Assembly (NCBI GenBank): GCA_014904845.1
Contig: MU119265.1
Location: forward strand, 1 to 64,000
Direction of reading: 5' to 3'
Source: Acephala macrosclerotiorum
Taxonomy: Eukaryota; Ascomycota; Leotiomycetes; Helotiales; Mollisiaceae
Length of the DNA: 64,000 bases
The notes beneath the pieces were generated by a model. It saw only the letters and a list, made by a program, of their open reading frames with translations, ran no database searches and was not told where the DNA came from. A program made the translations under genes and the position numbers. Below, one piece after another: positions 47,259 to 59,200 of this stretch (within the stretch, counting starts at the first letter, position 1; each line of letters starts with the position of its first letter).

Positions 47259-50136
47259 TCAAAACACATCATCAGGCCACTCAAAGCTCTTCTTCCCCTC
47301 CAACTGCTTCTCCTCCTTCATCCCAGCCTCAATCTCAACACGCTTCTTCTCCAAACGTGCGCTCTCTCTTCTTCCCTTGACCGGCTTATTCGTGCTGCTC
47401 TTCGAGACGCCGGATGCTCTGGAGGCCATGCTTCCTTCTGCCTTTGCTCTTCCTCGTCCGTTCTTCAAGATGCCCTTGGTTACAGGCTTAGAAGCAGCGT
47501 TCTGGGTGTTCACGACCTCGCCACTGGCCAATCTCACGGTGTTGGGCATCTTCGGCATAGCTGGAACACCCTCATCCTCGGCTGGATCTGCGGCGTAGGC
47601 AATATCTTGGTCTCCGTTTTGCTTTGGTGGATAGAGAGAAGGTTTCTTGTACTCGAGCTCAGAACCAATACCCGTAAAAGCTGAAGATGGAGGAGGAGAT
47701 GCCGACTGTTGGCGTGCGGTGGGGAGAGGAGGTGGTTGCCACTTGCCGATTCGACGACGAGGAGGGCTCTTGAGAGTGGATTTGAGGGACGAGGTGCGCT
47801 CTCGCTGTTTCGGTGGTATTGTAGAAGCCATCGAGCTTTGGGATACAGAAGGCGAGGGGTCCTGAGTAGGTTGAGTGGGCGGAGGAGGAGGGGCACGCTT
47901 TGGTGGACTATCGGTGAAGGTTTCGTTGATTTCGGGTTGAGAGGGAACATCGGTAGGTGGAGGGGGAGGGGCACGCTTTGGCGGGTCAACATTGACTGGT
48001 GCCTTAGCTTGGGTAGGAGAGATCTTCTGAAGCTTGCGAGGGGAGTTGAGGATTAATCTGCGGTCATTATTGCGAGGAGTAGATTCTGGGTCGCGAGTGG
48101 ACTGCGGCTTTCGGGGAGTAGATTTCTTGACCTCGGATTCAGGATCAGAATCAGACTCGCCGTCTGTGGGTACATAGACACCACCGTCGTCTGCGTGGCC
48201 TTCGAATCGGCTCTTGCGCTTCTTAGATCCAGGTGTGGCATGGGACTGGGGCTTAGGAGTCTTTTCCTTATCCTCTTCCTCTTCCTTTGATGCTTCATCG
48301 CCCTCAGTATCCGGTGCCTGGATTGCTGGCTCGCTGATAGGGGCAGCTGGACCCGCGACATCCGACTTATTGGTTGGAATACTCTTCTTGACCGTAGGAG
48401 TTGCCTCGTCCTCATCCTTCAGGCCTCGCTTAAGATGAGCCTCAGATGAACTTCCCGGACGCTGAAGCTGTCTACCAAGCCAAGCAGGTGACTGAGTATG
48501 ATTGAGGAAGGTCTTCTTTGGTTTCTCATCGGATACAGCTCCTGGCATGACTGCCTCCCGATGATCAACACTCACAGCCATACCGATCTCATTGTTCTCC
48601 GCCTCCTCTTCTTCCTCTTCCTCATCATCATCTGGAATATAGCCAGGTAGAAGTCTCTCAGAAGGAAGCGAAGCCAAAGCACCAGGCACAAATCGTCGTC
48701 TAGTGACTCGCTCCTGAGGTGTATAATGAAGGGGTGGTACAGGAGGCGACAACACTTCTGAACCCTCGGTTGCATGAGATACTTGTGAAGAGAGAGAAAC
48801 CTGAGATAAAGGTAATGGCTCTCCCATAGACTCGGACAGCTGTTTTCGTGCTGCCTCCAACTTTCCCTCCAAATCACTAACTCGCTTAACCAACTTCTGT
48901 TGCTTTTGTAGGTCCTTGCGAGACGGGATTCGGCGTGCTTGCTGACTAGGTTGTGACAAGTTGGTACTGCTGAGACTAGCGAAGGATTTCTTGAGGTTCG
49001 CGAGGGAAGGTTTCTTGAAGTGGAAGCTCGCCTTGTTCGGCGATGAGTTGTTGGAGTTGGCTTGCGAACTCGACATATGAGACACAGGACTTCCTCCATG
49101 TATAGACTCCGAAAGTCTTGGTGGCTCCAAATAGATTCTGCCCTTTCTCTTCTCCTCAAGCGGCGTGGCATTTCCTCCTCGATTGCTAGCATTGTCGTTC
49201 TCCCCAAACTCAACTCCAGAATCATGCTTTGGCTTAGGCTCTCCCTGAACCACAGACGGATTAGGAAAAACAACATTAGAGTTGCGGAATTGTCCCGACT
49301 CCTTCAATTCCCTATAGATTCTCTCAGCCTTCGATTGACGCTCCCTCAAGACCCGCATTTGTGCCGTCTCCTCATCCTCATGTGAATGTTGGCCCTTGGA
49401 CCAGATCTTCCAATTACTCGGATTGAAAGACGCAGCAATCGATTTGCCAAAGCGGAAGATCGAGTGTCTGCTGGTCTCTGACTGATCAGTGACCGATGCA
49501 GCGACAGACTCATTACGGCGAGTGAACTTTCGAGGGCGGGCGATCTTTCTACCACGGCTTTCTTGAGGCTCAATTGGGTCGTTCTCTTCCGGAAGTTCAT
49601 CTTCGCCGTCTAGGTATGGTATAGGTGGGACTTGGCTAACACGATCGTTCATGCTACCCTCCTGGAACTTAGAAGGGCGCTGTTGGGAGACAGCTCTGCG
49701 AGGGCGCGAGGAGGGAGAATTAGGTGCATTGCGATTTCGTAAAGGAGGTCTGGCAGAAGTTGGGCTGGTAGGACTGCTGTGAGGAAGGGGCCAATCTGCG
49801 CTGCGGTGTCTCTTGTCCGAATGGCGCTCTACTGCTGGCTCGATATCTCCATTCTCGCCATTGTAGTCTTTGCCCTCGATCTGTCTCGACCCGCGGTTGC
49901 TAAACAGTCTCTTCGTACCCGCCTTTGAAGTCGTATCGTTGTGTTCCTCGTCCCGCGGACTCTCTGCCTCCGTACTAGGTCTTGCCCGATCTCCAGTCTG
50001 CTATGATAGAGTTCAGCTTCAGAACGCGATCCTGGAATTACCCCAGACGTGCATGACGGGGAAGTGCATGTAATAACAAACGAATTGATGCGATTATGAT
50101 CTGATATTTGAAACTTACCTGGTAGACGGTAGACAT
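47259..50136 (-). CDS. uncharacterised, largely disordered protein with coiled coil
   Basis: I do not recognise a named family. The spliced gene has an 18-nt first exon (50136-50119, MSTVYQ), a 118-nt GT-AG intron, and one long exon (50000-47259), giving 919 residues. The short first exon is supported by an ATG, a GTAAGT donor and an in-frame join to QTGDRARPS. Most of the product is Ser/Pro/Glu/Lys-rich and probably unstructured. More ordered spots are FNPSNWKIWSKGQ, a short heptad-like helix (QKLVKRVSDLEGKLEAARKQ), several acidic runs, repeated PPPPPT segments with a duplicated KRAPPPPP block, and a C-terminus with PNTVRLASGEVVNTQN and SFEWPDDVF. Proline-rich blocks could bind SH3 domains. 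Basic clusters suggest nuclear or nucleic-acid binding; this is inference. Confidence 0.85.
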
Positions 50137-51522
50137 TGTTCCCGGATTTCCTATCCTACGGGAGTTTGAGGTTCATCCGTGGCATTGGCGGGTGGGTTTT
50201 GCGGGAAAGCTTTGGGCACGCCTTCAAGTTTGTTTTTGTTTTGATGATTATCCGAGGCGAGGGGAAAATAGAGGACGCGCAAGTCTAATGCTGAGCTCGT
50301 CCTGGAATGAAAATAGAAGCAAAAGTGAATGGGAGATGCTCGAAGGGAGAAGTCAGAAGATTGAAGTTTTGCGGAGATTTTCGTATGTTGACTCCTCCTT
50401 ATTCGTGCTTGATGCAATGCACGTTGTAAGACACTCTGACGATTTGAGACGCGTTCTCGCGCCGGTACGCTAACAACCTTAAATGTTCTATTTTGATAAC
50501 ATCAACACGTGAATCCCTACAAGAATGCGATAAGACTCTCAATTCGGATTTGAGGATGAAAGATTATTATTGTGTTCTACATTATTCAATATGTCCATGA
50601 TCATTTTAATCTTCCAAAAGTTGTTGTGGTGAGGTGGACGGTGGACAATGAGAAAGCTCGAGTCCGAAGAACTCATAGCCAGTGAGATATTTACACATGT
50701 CTCACTTTTAAACGCTCAGCCAAAAAGACACAATCTCCGCGTAGAGTTACCACTGCATAATCATATGGTCAGAGCTCATAGATTTTGATTTGTTGATGTC
50801 TTCTTAGATCATGTGTGGTGACGAGATGATAATAGTCAAGAAAGTCTAACCCCTTTCCTTTTTCCAAGCCCAACGAAGAAACTCAAATCAAAAGTGTGGA
50901 GAGTCCTAAACCCCACAAATGTAAATGTCTGAGCCATATGAGGGGTAATCTAAGCGGCAGGAAAAGGGGACGGATGCACTCAAGTGGTTCGCTCATGATC
51001 CTCAAATTTTCAAATATCTTCATATATCCCATGCATTCATATCACAATCACACACACATATGACCAGTTGCCCGAGTCCCGCCATTCAACTTTAATCTCC
51101 ACCTAAATTACAGAATGGTTTTCGGCCCAGCCCAAACAGATCCCAAACCCCTCTGACAAGCTCAATCCAATCAACATAGGAAAGTATAGTAGTGTGTTCA
51201 AAAGCAGGAAGACGATGCTTCCTACAAGCTCTAAGCGAATTCCAAGGCAAGGGGGAAATGATGTGTACTTTTGCTGAAAGGAGCAGATTCGCGAGGCTGC
51301 CCGTAGATCAAGCCATGAAAACCAGGAAAAAAGAGGTGATGCCGTGTGGTTGTTTGTGCGAGGTCGTGGTAAGAGGGTAATATCATGAAAGTCGAAACGT
51401 TGTTGTTGTCCGTTCTCTAAGGAAAAGGCTCCGTCCGCCCATAAAAGTGTGATGGTAACAATGATTCCAATGAACCCGAACGCCACCCATTGAAAAAGAC
51501 ACGAAAGAATTCCTTAATCAAC
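50137..51522. other. intergenic region
   Basis: Upstream of the disordered-protein gene and downstream of veA. A 127-codon frame (51103-51486) starts with a non-ATG codon and resembles nothing known; it probably lies in the veA 3' UTR. Confidence 0.6.
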
Positions 51523-53294
51523 CTATCCCGAAAGGCAAGGGAGTTGTCGGGAGGTAGCTGATCCGTCGGCGCGCTTGTAGGACATCAACAATCTCTGAGC
51601 CTCTAGATCGTCTTCGTCGTCTTCATCATCAACATTGGCATCATGTGGGCTGCTGGGTCGCATGCCATTGTGGAGAGGCTTCGTGCTATCAACAGAGTTA
51701 AAGACAGCATCAAATGGCCTCTTTCCGTTGCGTGCAGGTTCGCGAACGGGATCAATAGCAGGAAGTGGTGCAGAGTATTGACTGTAAGAACCGGGTCCTT
51801 CCTGGGCTTGAGTTCGTGGATAGCTTGGGCTAGGCAACGGTTGAGCGTTGGTTTTGATAGCAGACAGTGGAGCAGTAGGGGATGAAGCAGCCTCGAATTT
51901 CGGCTCGATTGGGAGCTTCAAAGGGGCCAGAGATGGAAGAGGGCTGTTAGCACGTTGGTTATATCCATATGGAGGACGAGGGTAGTTCGAGTCCATAGAA
52001 GGATACGGAGCGGGTTGAGATGGACCATAGCCTGCAAAGGATGCTCGTCTGTAATCGAGCTCGAAGTCACGGTGCTCGCGAGGAGGGTTCGATGGGTAGG
52101 CTGACTGAGGATGTTGCCTTTCATACGGGTACGCATTGGGAGGGGGTGGTGCTTGTGAGGGCTGGGGACGGTATTGAGGCTGGCCTTGAGTATGGTATGC
52201 ATTCTGGATGGGAGGTGGCTGGTATGACTGCGGAGCAGGAGCTTGAGGTTGAGCAAATTGGGCTGGTGGTGGTCCCTGATATTGAGCTGATTGGCCAATG
52301 AAGCCGAGATGACCACCTTGAGGAGGAGGAGCATGACCAGTAACTGGCGATGGCGAGTATGAAGGGTACTGACTCTGGTACTGGCGGCCTTGTTCAAGAT
52401 TCTGGTATGGGGCACGACCTTCGTCACTTCCGGCGCTGTTGGATCGAGAACACTCCCTCTGGAATTCTTGCTGCTCAGCACGGCCTCGTTCGTACCCATC
52501 CTCATCGACCTGATCGAAGTCTCCGCCATTCTTTCCCTCTCGTCTTCTCATACGAACATCGCGTCTTATGCGGACTCGGCAACCTTGCTCGGCGACGGTT
52601 CGGCTGAGGGCAGTGCTCTCAGCAAGTCCTGGAAATTTCTTTGCACTGTAGACTGTGAACTCTGCAGACTTGACCTCCATTCTCCAATCGAACGACGAGT
52701 CTGGTGCTCCTGGTACTCCTGGTCCATTTATGACCCTCGATTTGTCGGACTGCGCCTCTCCTTCTGATTCATTGCCTCTCATCTCTTCGTATAGATTGAA
52801 ACTCAAGCGATACATTCCCTCGTGGCGAACGGAGAGATCAGGGAAGATGAAGTATCCAGCTTCAGTTGGTCGGTCCAGATAAGCCATTCCAGAGACTGGC
52901 ATGCCCGTCAGGACAGGGACCTGTTGGGAAGCAGGTGGCTGTTGCACACGTCCATGAGCCATTGGTCGAGCCACTTCCAGCGTAGCAAATAAAAAGAAAT
53001 TAGCGCTATAGGAAAAGGTGATATCCTCCTTCTGGGTCCCATTCACGGAGAAGATGCGAAGCTCGACGACGGGTGGTGGATCAACTGGTCGACGATCGGC
53101 AGATGCTGTACAGACTTAGCTACTTGACCTCTTTGATGATATGCGGACGTACACTTCGCTCCGGAACCACACGCTCTGGCGCGTTCTGGCTGTTGAATGA
53201 CATTCAGACGATACTCCAACTTTCCGCCATCAGCAAGGTCCCTCGTCACCACCCGCGGATCCGATTGACGGCGGTTGCCCGCTGTTGCTGCCAT
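51523..53294 (-). CDS. veA: velvet-family developmental regulator VeA
   Basis: VeA joins VelB and the methyltransferase LaeA in the velvet complex, which couples light to sexual development and secondary metabolism. Exons in reading order: 53294-53153 and 53105-51523 (47-nt GT-AG intron, GTACGT donor), 574 residues, in line with VeA of related fungi. The velvet domain starts with KLEYRLNVIQQPERARACG, joins across the intron to SADRRPVDPPPVVELRIF, and continues with VPVLTGMPVSGMAYLDRP, AGYFIFPDLSVRHEGMYRL and FTVYSAKKFPGLAEST. The middle is a long Pro/Gln/Tyr-rich, probably disordered, region. The C-terminus carries an acidic PEST-like run, then LLMSYKRADGSATSRQLP, a motif typical of VeA C-termini. 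The chosen ATG precedes AATAGNRRQSD. An 8.2-kb gene-poor stretch lies upstream. Confidence 0.95.
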
Positions 53295-56200
53295 TGTGAC
53301 GTTTTCGTTCCACGCGTTCAATTGATTAATTGAGAATAAATACCAATTCAGACTCGTTCTCAATTCGAATGTGGGGGGGGGGACTGAATCTCTGAATGGT
53401 CAGCCCTGTCCTGGCGAGTCGCTCTGCGGGAAGCCCAAGAAGTTCCGACCCGGGTCGATGGGTAGTGGGAGCGACGATCCAGCGTCACTTGGGAAATGCT
53501 CACCAAACAGCCACGACTTCGACAACCACAAAAATCAACGAGTGACTTTGAGTGTTCAGATGTGCCCGCAGGCCAGGTGAGTGAAGGGATTGAAGCGATT
53601 CGCAAGTGGAGTCGACGTGTCAAATCTCGAACCAAGACACACCACGAAGAAGCCCAACGGTCGCCCGTACAGTACAGCAGCTCCGACCCGTCGATAGAGA
53701 CTCGAAATGTCCTCGACTCTCTTTCCTTTCCTTCACAACAGGGTCGTCGTCGCCGTCGTCGTCGTCCTTCTCCTTCTTGTCGTCCTGTGTTGTCGACGAG
53801 TGTCGAATTTGGCGGCAGTTGTACGAGTATCGCTCGAGAAGAGAAAGAGGAGTCGTGGGATAAGGAGGTAGGAATCCTGCTGACTGGTCACTGGCTGCGC
53901 TACACTACCAGACAACCCTACCAGGACGGCGGTGGGACTAGGAGTGGCCCCGAGACGGAGGGTGGCCCAAACCGACGGTGGCATTTGGCATCCCAGGCGT
54001 GCTCAAATGTGCAGGTGCTGGGGGGTCTCAGCGCAGAGCCAATCATCCTGCCGGTCGCTTTCGACGACCTCATTTAGCGCAACAGGCCGTGGGGAGTTTG
54101 GATTGTGTTCTTACTGGATCAGGCGGCAGGGCGTACTTTCGTTGTATTCGACCCATGCCGTGGATTTCTGCAGGCTGGTGAGGGGCTGCAGGGTTGCAAG
54201 TGCGGTCGACCAGCATTGAGGCCGGCCGCCAAACAGGGGATTGGACAGGCTGGACAAAGTTTGAGACCCAAGCGAAGCCAGGGTGTGGCCAGGGATGATC
54301 AACACACCCCACGGGCGACCCAGGGGACTCAGGCTCTCAGCCATGGGAAGACTACGGAGGAATGCTCCCGGTGGCTTGCTGGGAGCCAGTAGGAGGCCAG
54401 CCCTGTGGTGGAACATGTCCCAACATTGGTCCAGCCCAAAAAGAACAAGCGAAGCGACCTGCGTGCGTGCTAGGCGTGGGACCGAGAACTATATTTATGG
54501 TCGACCAAGCCTTTTTAAACGCTGATCGCCTGCGAGACAGAAGTACTGGTACAGTTCTATTACGGTCCTTGGGGACCACCCCCGTGCAAGAACCGGCCGG
54601 GTAAAAGTCCAGGGGCGGCGTGTGGGGGACGGAGCCAAACTTCTGAACCGAAGACGGCAGAACGCATCCGGGATCTCATATTACCAGCTGGTTTCTTTGC
54701 TCAAGAGTCTCAGGGCGGGTGTGACCTTCGCCTGCAGAGTGTTCTTTCTCAGCTGAGAACGAATGGAGGCGATGTGCAATGTCTGGAACTGGGAAGCGAG
54801 GGGCTGAACTGTAAGCGAGCACGGGGCTGGGTTGGTGGGTGGGGTTGAAATCCCAATATCCTTCGTGCGGGTGCGCGCCGCCCCCTGCACATCCAATGTC
54901 GGCCCATGTCAGGCTTGGACATTCGTCCTGAGTCCAGGAGAAGGTCTCCGCGGGACAATGTTTTTGCGGTCGATGGTCCGATCAGGAACATGCCCGTGCA
55001 AAGGTCTCTACAGACAGTACAAGTATAATCCAAACATGACCCTTCTCTCAGGGAAACCTGTCAACGACTATTTCTCGGGCGACCTTCACGTTTCGATGCA
55101 TGCCAAACGCATCTCCCACACACGTCCGAATGGAACCGCAGAGAAACACCCTTTCTCTATCAGATCCTCATGGATGCGCGACCCCTAACTCATTTAGAAA
55201 CTTTCACCCTGGTGCCGCGATAAACGCAAGTATGGTTCGATGCGATAATCGAGCGCCTCTCCAGCCTCCAGCCTCCAGCATGAAGATATGCCTCATAAAG
55301 CCGCCGCGATCACCTCTGTCCATGCAACCGTGTCGCACGAGGCACGGCACGAATTGATCAGAATACGTGATCGTCGATTTGTGATGCACAGCTAGCACGT
55401 TGTGCCACGTTATGAGCGGGAGAACGAAATCGGAAATCGCGAGGAAAGAACGGGTCCTTGTCCTTATGAGCCAATCCGAGCGCGGGTGACCCTTGAGGCG
55501 CAGCTGATGGTCTGGGCTCGCCAGGGAAGTATTTCTGATACTAACACGCATGGGGTTCCTGCACAGCACAGCACATCACAGATTTTTATGTACCGTTTAT
55601 GCAAACCTTAAACGGGACTGGGAAGGGTCACGGCCAGCAGCTGGCGCTGAGGGGCTCTCTCGTCTGCGTGCCGAGGCGGAAGGTGCAGCCGTGAGGATAC
55701 TTCGTACCCAATTCTAGCCCCCGCCATCCTCCATCACCCACGCCTCGTTCGCGATGCGCGATGCGGAAGACAACTTTCTTTTGCATGTTATGTGATCTGA
55801 ACCACGCTGCCAACGGCTTCGTGTGTCGTTGCTAGATATAGGATCTGGGGGTTTCTCGTTGGGGGTCCCGGCAATATGGCAGCTGAAACAGAGAGGATTC
55901 CAGCTGGCGCGGCGCCCGGGCTCGCCCTACCTTTTGCTGGGACGCTGGAACTCGCTGTGAGAGGTGCGGCCGTGCCAAACAATGACCAACCCGTACGGAG
56001 ATACCAGCGCAACGCACACCCGCACCATTGGACGAGAATCCTTGGCGGCGTGGGTGCCTGGTCAGGCCTGCAAGTGACATGACATGACATGCTGAAGCAG
56101 GAGTGGCTCTCACGACATGCTGGAAATCGGTCTCGGGAAGTCTGGCAGGGCTCTGCTTGAACTCGGTGACCAATCGCGGATAGAGGAGACGTTTTCGCTG

Positions 56201-59200
56201 GAGATGCTTGGGGTTTCTTGCATATCTTCCGCCGGGGGGAATCGAGGGAAAGCAAATCAGCTGTTTCTGGAGCCAACTCAACCGTTTCTCAACGCCGGAC
56301 GGCGTTATTTTCACACAACCACACTTGCCGCGCGTGTTGCGTCTACTATCGAAGAAGCCGTTAGCATTACTCGGAACAGATTCTGAGGCCGTTGGTATCC
56401 CGGATGAAGATTATTGCACGGGACGATAACCAACAGCAATACTCTCCATCGTATAGCCACCCCCAAGACGAACAAGTACCGATCAGGCAGACATTCATAA
56501 GTGCTCCAAAATCCCGGGGTCATCCTAATTGTCCTTTACCCGCTTTCGGGACTCGTCAAGTGAAGCAGCTTTGGCGTCAAAATATGGTTTCAACCCATTA
56601 AGATTAAGGTTGTCGGGATGGGTCGATCAACACGGCACCAAAGCCGAAAGCAAAGCCGGGCTCTTGATGGTTTTCAAGTTCTCTGCAAAGCGTTGACCAC
56701 GGGACCGGGAATCAGAAATCACAACGTCAAGCCTCCCCGCATTATCCACACTCTCTATTTCCCAGGTATCAGGTCAATCTCCGATCAAGAGTCAGACGAC
56801 CCAGGCGCGGACCGTCACCGCGGACAAAATCAGGCTGAAGAGCAAGGCGGCCAAGCCATGACTCAGATTCGCCCAAGTATCAATACCAGATATCTTGATC
56901 TGTAAGTGGTGAACCGATACATTTTTGCTCCTTGATTTCCACCATTGAATTCCACGATCCGACATTCCGTCGCAGTTCCTTAATTGGTGGCCTCATCCCA
57001 GCCTTGCGGTCATGAGATGGTTGTTAGCAGACCCACTACTTAGCTCCGGGAGACCTGGTTTGCTCGTAGTCATGCAGCCTTCAGGAAGTTGATAGATGGA
57101 CTGTAGTCACCAGAGCAAAAGTTGGTCCAACATCACACCCTCAAGCTTGAGAGGCGACGAAATGTCACTCATCGTGTGGCTGCGGTTCTGCGAAACATCC
57201 AGAATCCTTCGTGCGATGTCATGATTCTACAGCATGAAGTCTGAGACTGAGCGCGATGCCGTATCACCATTCAGCCTCCCTCTCCCCTTTCCCTATCTAA
57301 TCATCTTCATCGACTCCTCAGCATCGAGGCAGTGTTAGCTCCCAGCCCCATTTCAACGTCGATTCTTGTCCGCTCTTCCCAAAGTGGAAGGCCTGTTCCG
57401 CTTCTCACGTATGTACCCGTCGGCCACCCGCGTGAGACAGAAACTAAAAATCCACCAGTACTTTCTCTTCTTGCATTCATTCTCGTGTTAAGGAGGGACG
57501 CGCCCTACTGGCGCTGCTTTCTCGTGCAAGGACACGGCGGAGGCGCCGAGCCCCTTCTTTGAGCCAGAGAGAAAGTGAAAGAGAAGCACAGGGCCGTCTC
57601 ACGTATATTAGTTCATGGGGAGCACGAACGAGGCGTTGAGGTCCTTTATTTCTCGTGCGAGCGAGTGGACGCGTCACTGGACTTGGTGCTGCCTACGAGG
57701 TCAGAGTCGTACAGCATTTGTTTTTCCACCGCCACCGCCGCCACTTTCATTTCTCGCTTTTTTTCTGTCTCACCTTCATCTCTCTCCCCAGAGCAAGTAC
57801 CCCAGCCTACCATTAAGTGATGAACCACTGCCGAAGGGCACCGAAGGCTCTGAGATGAGATCACGTTTCGGGCACGGGAGCGGGTACAGACATTCTCCCA
57901 GATCTATTCCTTTTCTACCTCACAAGACGGGAATGGAATAGTATCAGGGAATTTGTCGGCACTTAACGGGAGGCTGCTGCAGAGGCGAGGGGGAAAATGC
58001 TCGTTTTGGGAAAGCTATCTCTTGGTCGAGGCACGGGAACCAGAAAGGGGGAAGGTAATTTGAGGTAAGGAGCGGTGAGATGACCTTGCCTGTTTGGGAC
58101 TTTGAATGACCGTCGATTTCAAACGGAATGGAAGGAAGTTTCTTTGATGTCGGGAACCGGGTTCGACTTAAGCTTCCGCGGAGATCCGGACGGACGGCAC
58201 GTACGGAAGGCTGAATCTAAAGCTAGCTAGCAAGTGCTTAGGGAAGGTACTGTACGTGAAGGGCCAGGGCACCACGTGGATCTTGACTTTGATGGCGGGA
58301 GGGAAGGTGATGCGAGCATGCAAGAACATTTTCGTACGTAGCATGGCCAGAGGGAGCTGTTTCTTCGTCCCATATTCAGTGCTCTTGAAGTTTCAAGTCT
58401 AACAGCAGCGTCAATCTTGAGTGGAAAGCGAAGTGGAAGTATTTTAAAAAGAAAACTCGTGGTTTGAATCTCCCAGATCTTGTTGTTGATCTTTCAGAAA
58501 GAGAGGTGGGGAGGTTTGACAGTCGCCGGGTTGCGATCAGATGAACTCGGTTTGAAGGCACGCCTGAGGATGTGAAGTTTGGATGCGGTGCAGATCCGCT
58601 CGAGCCCTTGCGGGAAGGTTCTCATGAAAGTCTGGGGTACGGTGGTAAACTTGATCATCATGATCATGGCCCGGGGAGCACGTTCTTCCGCCCTACCCGG
58701 AGCACACGATTGAAGCGGGGAAGTTCATGCAGATTCAATCTGTTAATGGTAGTCAAGTCGTAGCTCTCAGAAGAAGTGTAAGTTTGAAAGAGTTGATAAG
58801 CTCAAGCAGATGCTTGGCCGTGAAGCAGTAAAAAAACAAGAGCTAGAAGCGGAGGTAGGAGAAGGGAAGTCTCTTTCAGCCGATTTGACTTCCTTCGACA
58901 TTCAACGTTGTTTTGCTGATGGTGGAAGTTCCTACAGAAAGAGACACACGAGACGAGGGTGACTTGCTCCTCCTTTCAGACCTCCAGATTCCTCAATCTT
59001 TTCACATTGAGCAACTGTTCAAGTTGGTTATAATTCAGAAGCCTCGCTAATGGAACTTAGTCAAGACAAGTCCGAAAAATTCCGAGAGTTTGATTCATCC
59101 CCAGGGGGTTTAGAGTTTGCCACTCTCTTGACGAACCATGGCCGTGCTCTTCCTAGGCCTGGGGGAGTGTCGCTCACGTGGTGATCGACCAGCAACCACG

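Noticed and set aside
51103..51486. 127-codon hydrophobic minus-strand frame
   Set aside because: Begins with a non-ATG codon and lies in the probable veA 3' UTR.
53496..54077. 193-codon plus-strand frame upstream of veA
   Set aside because: Its Arg run comes from a GTC microsatellite, and no domain is present.
57720..57800. splice acceptor of an unseen gene
   Set aside because: Polypyrimidine tract and CAG are present, but no coding frame follows; kept only as a hint of a non-coding transcript.
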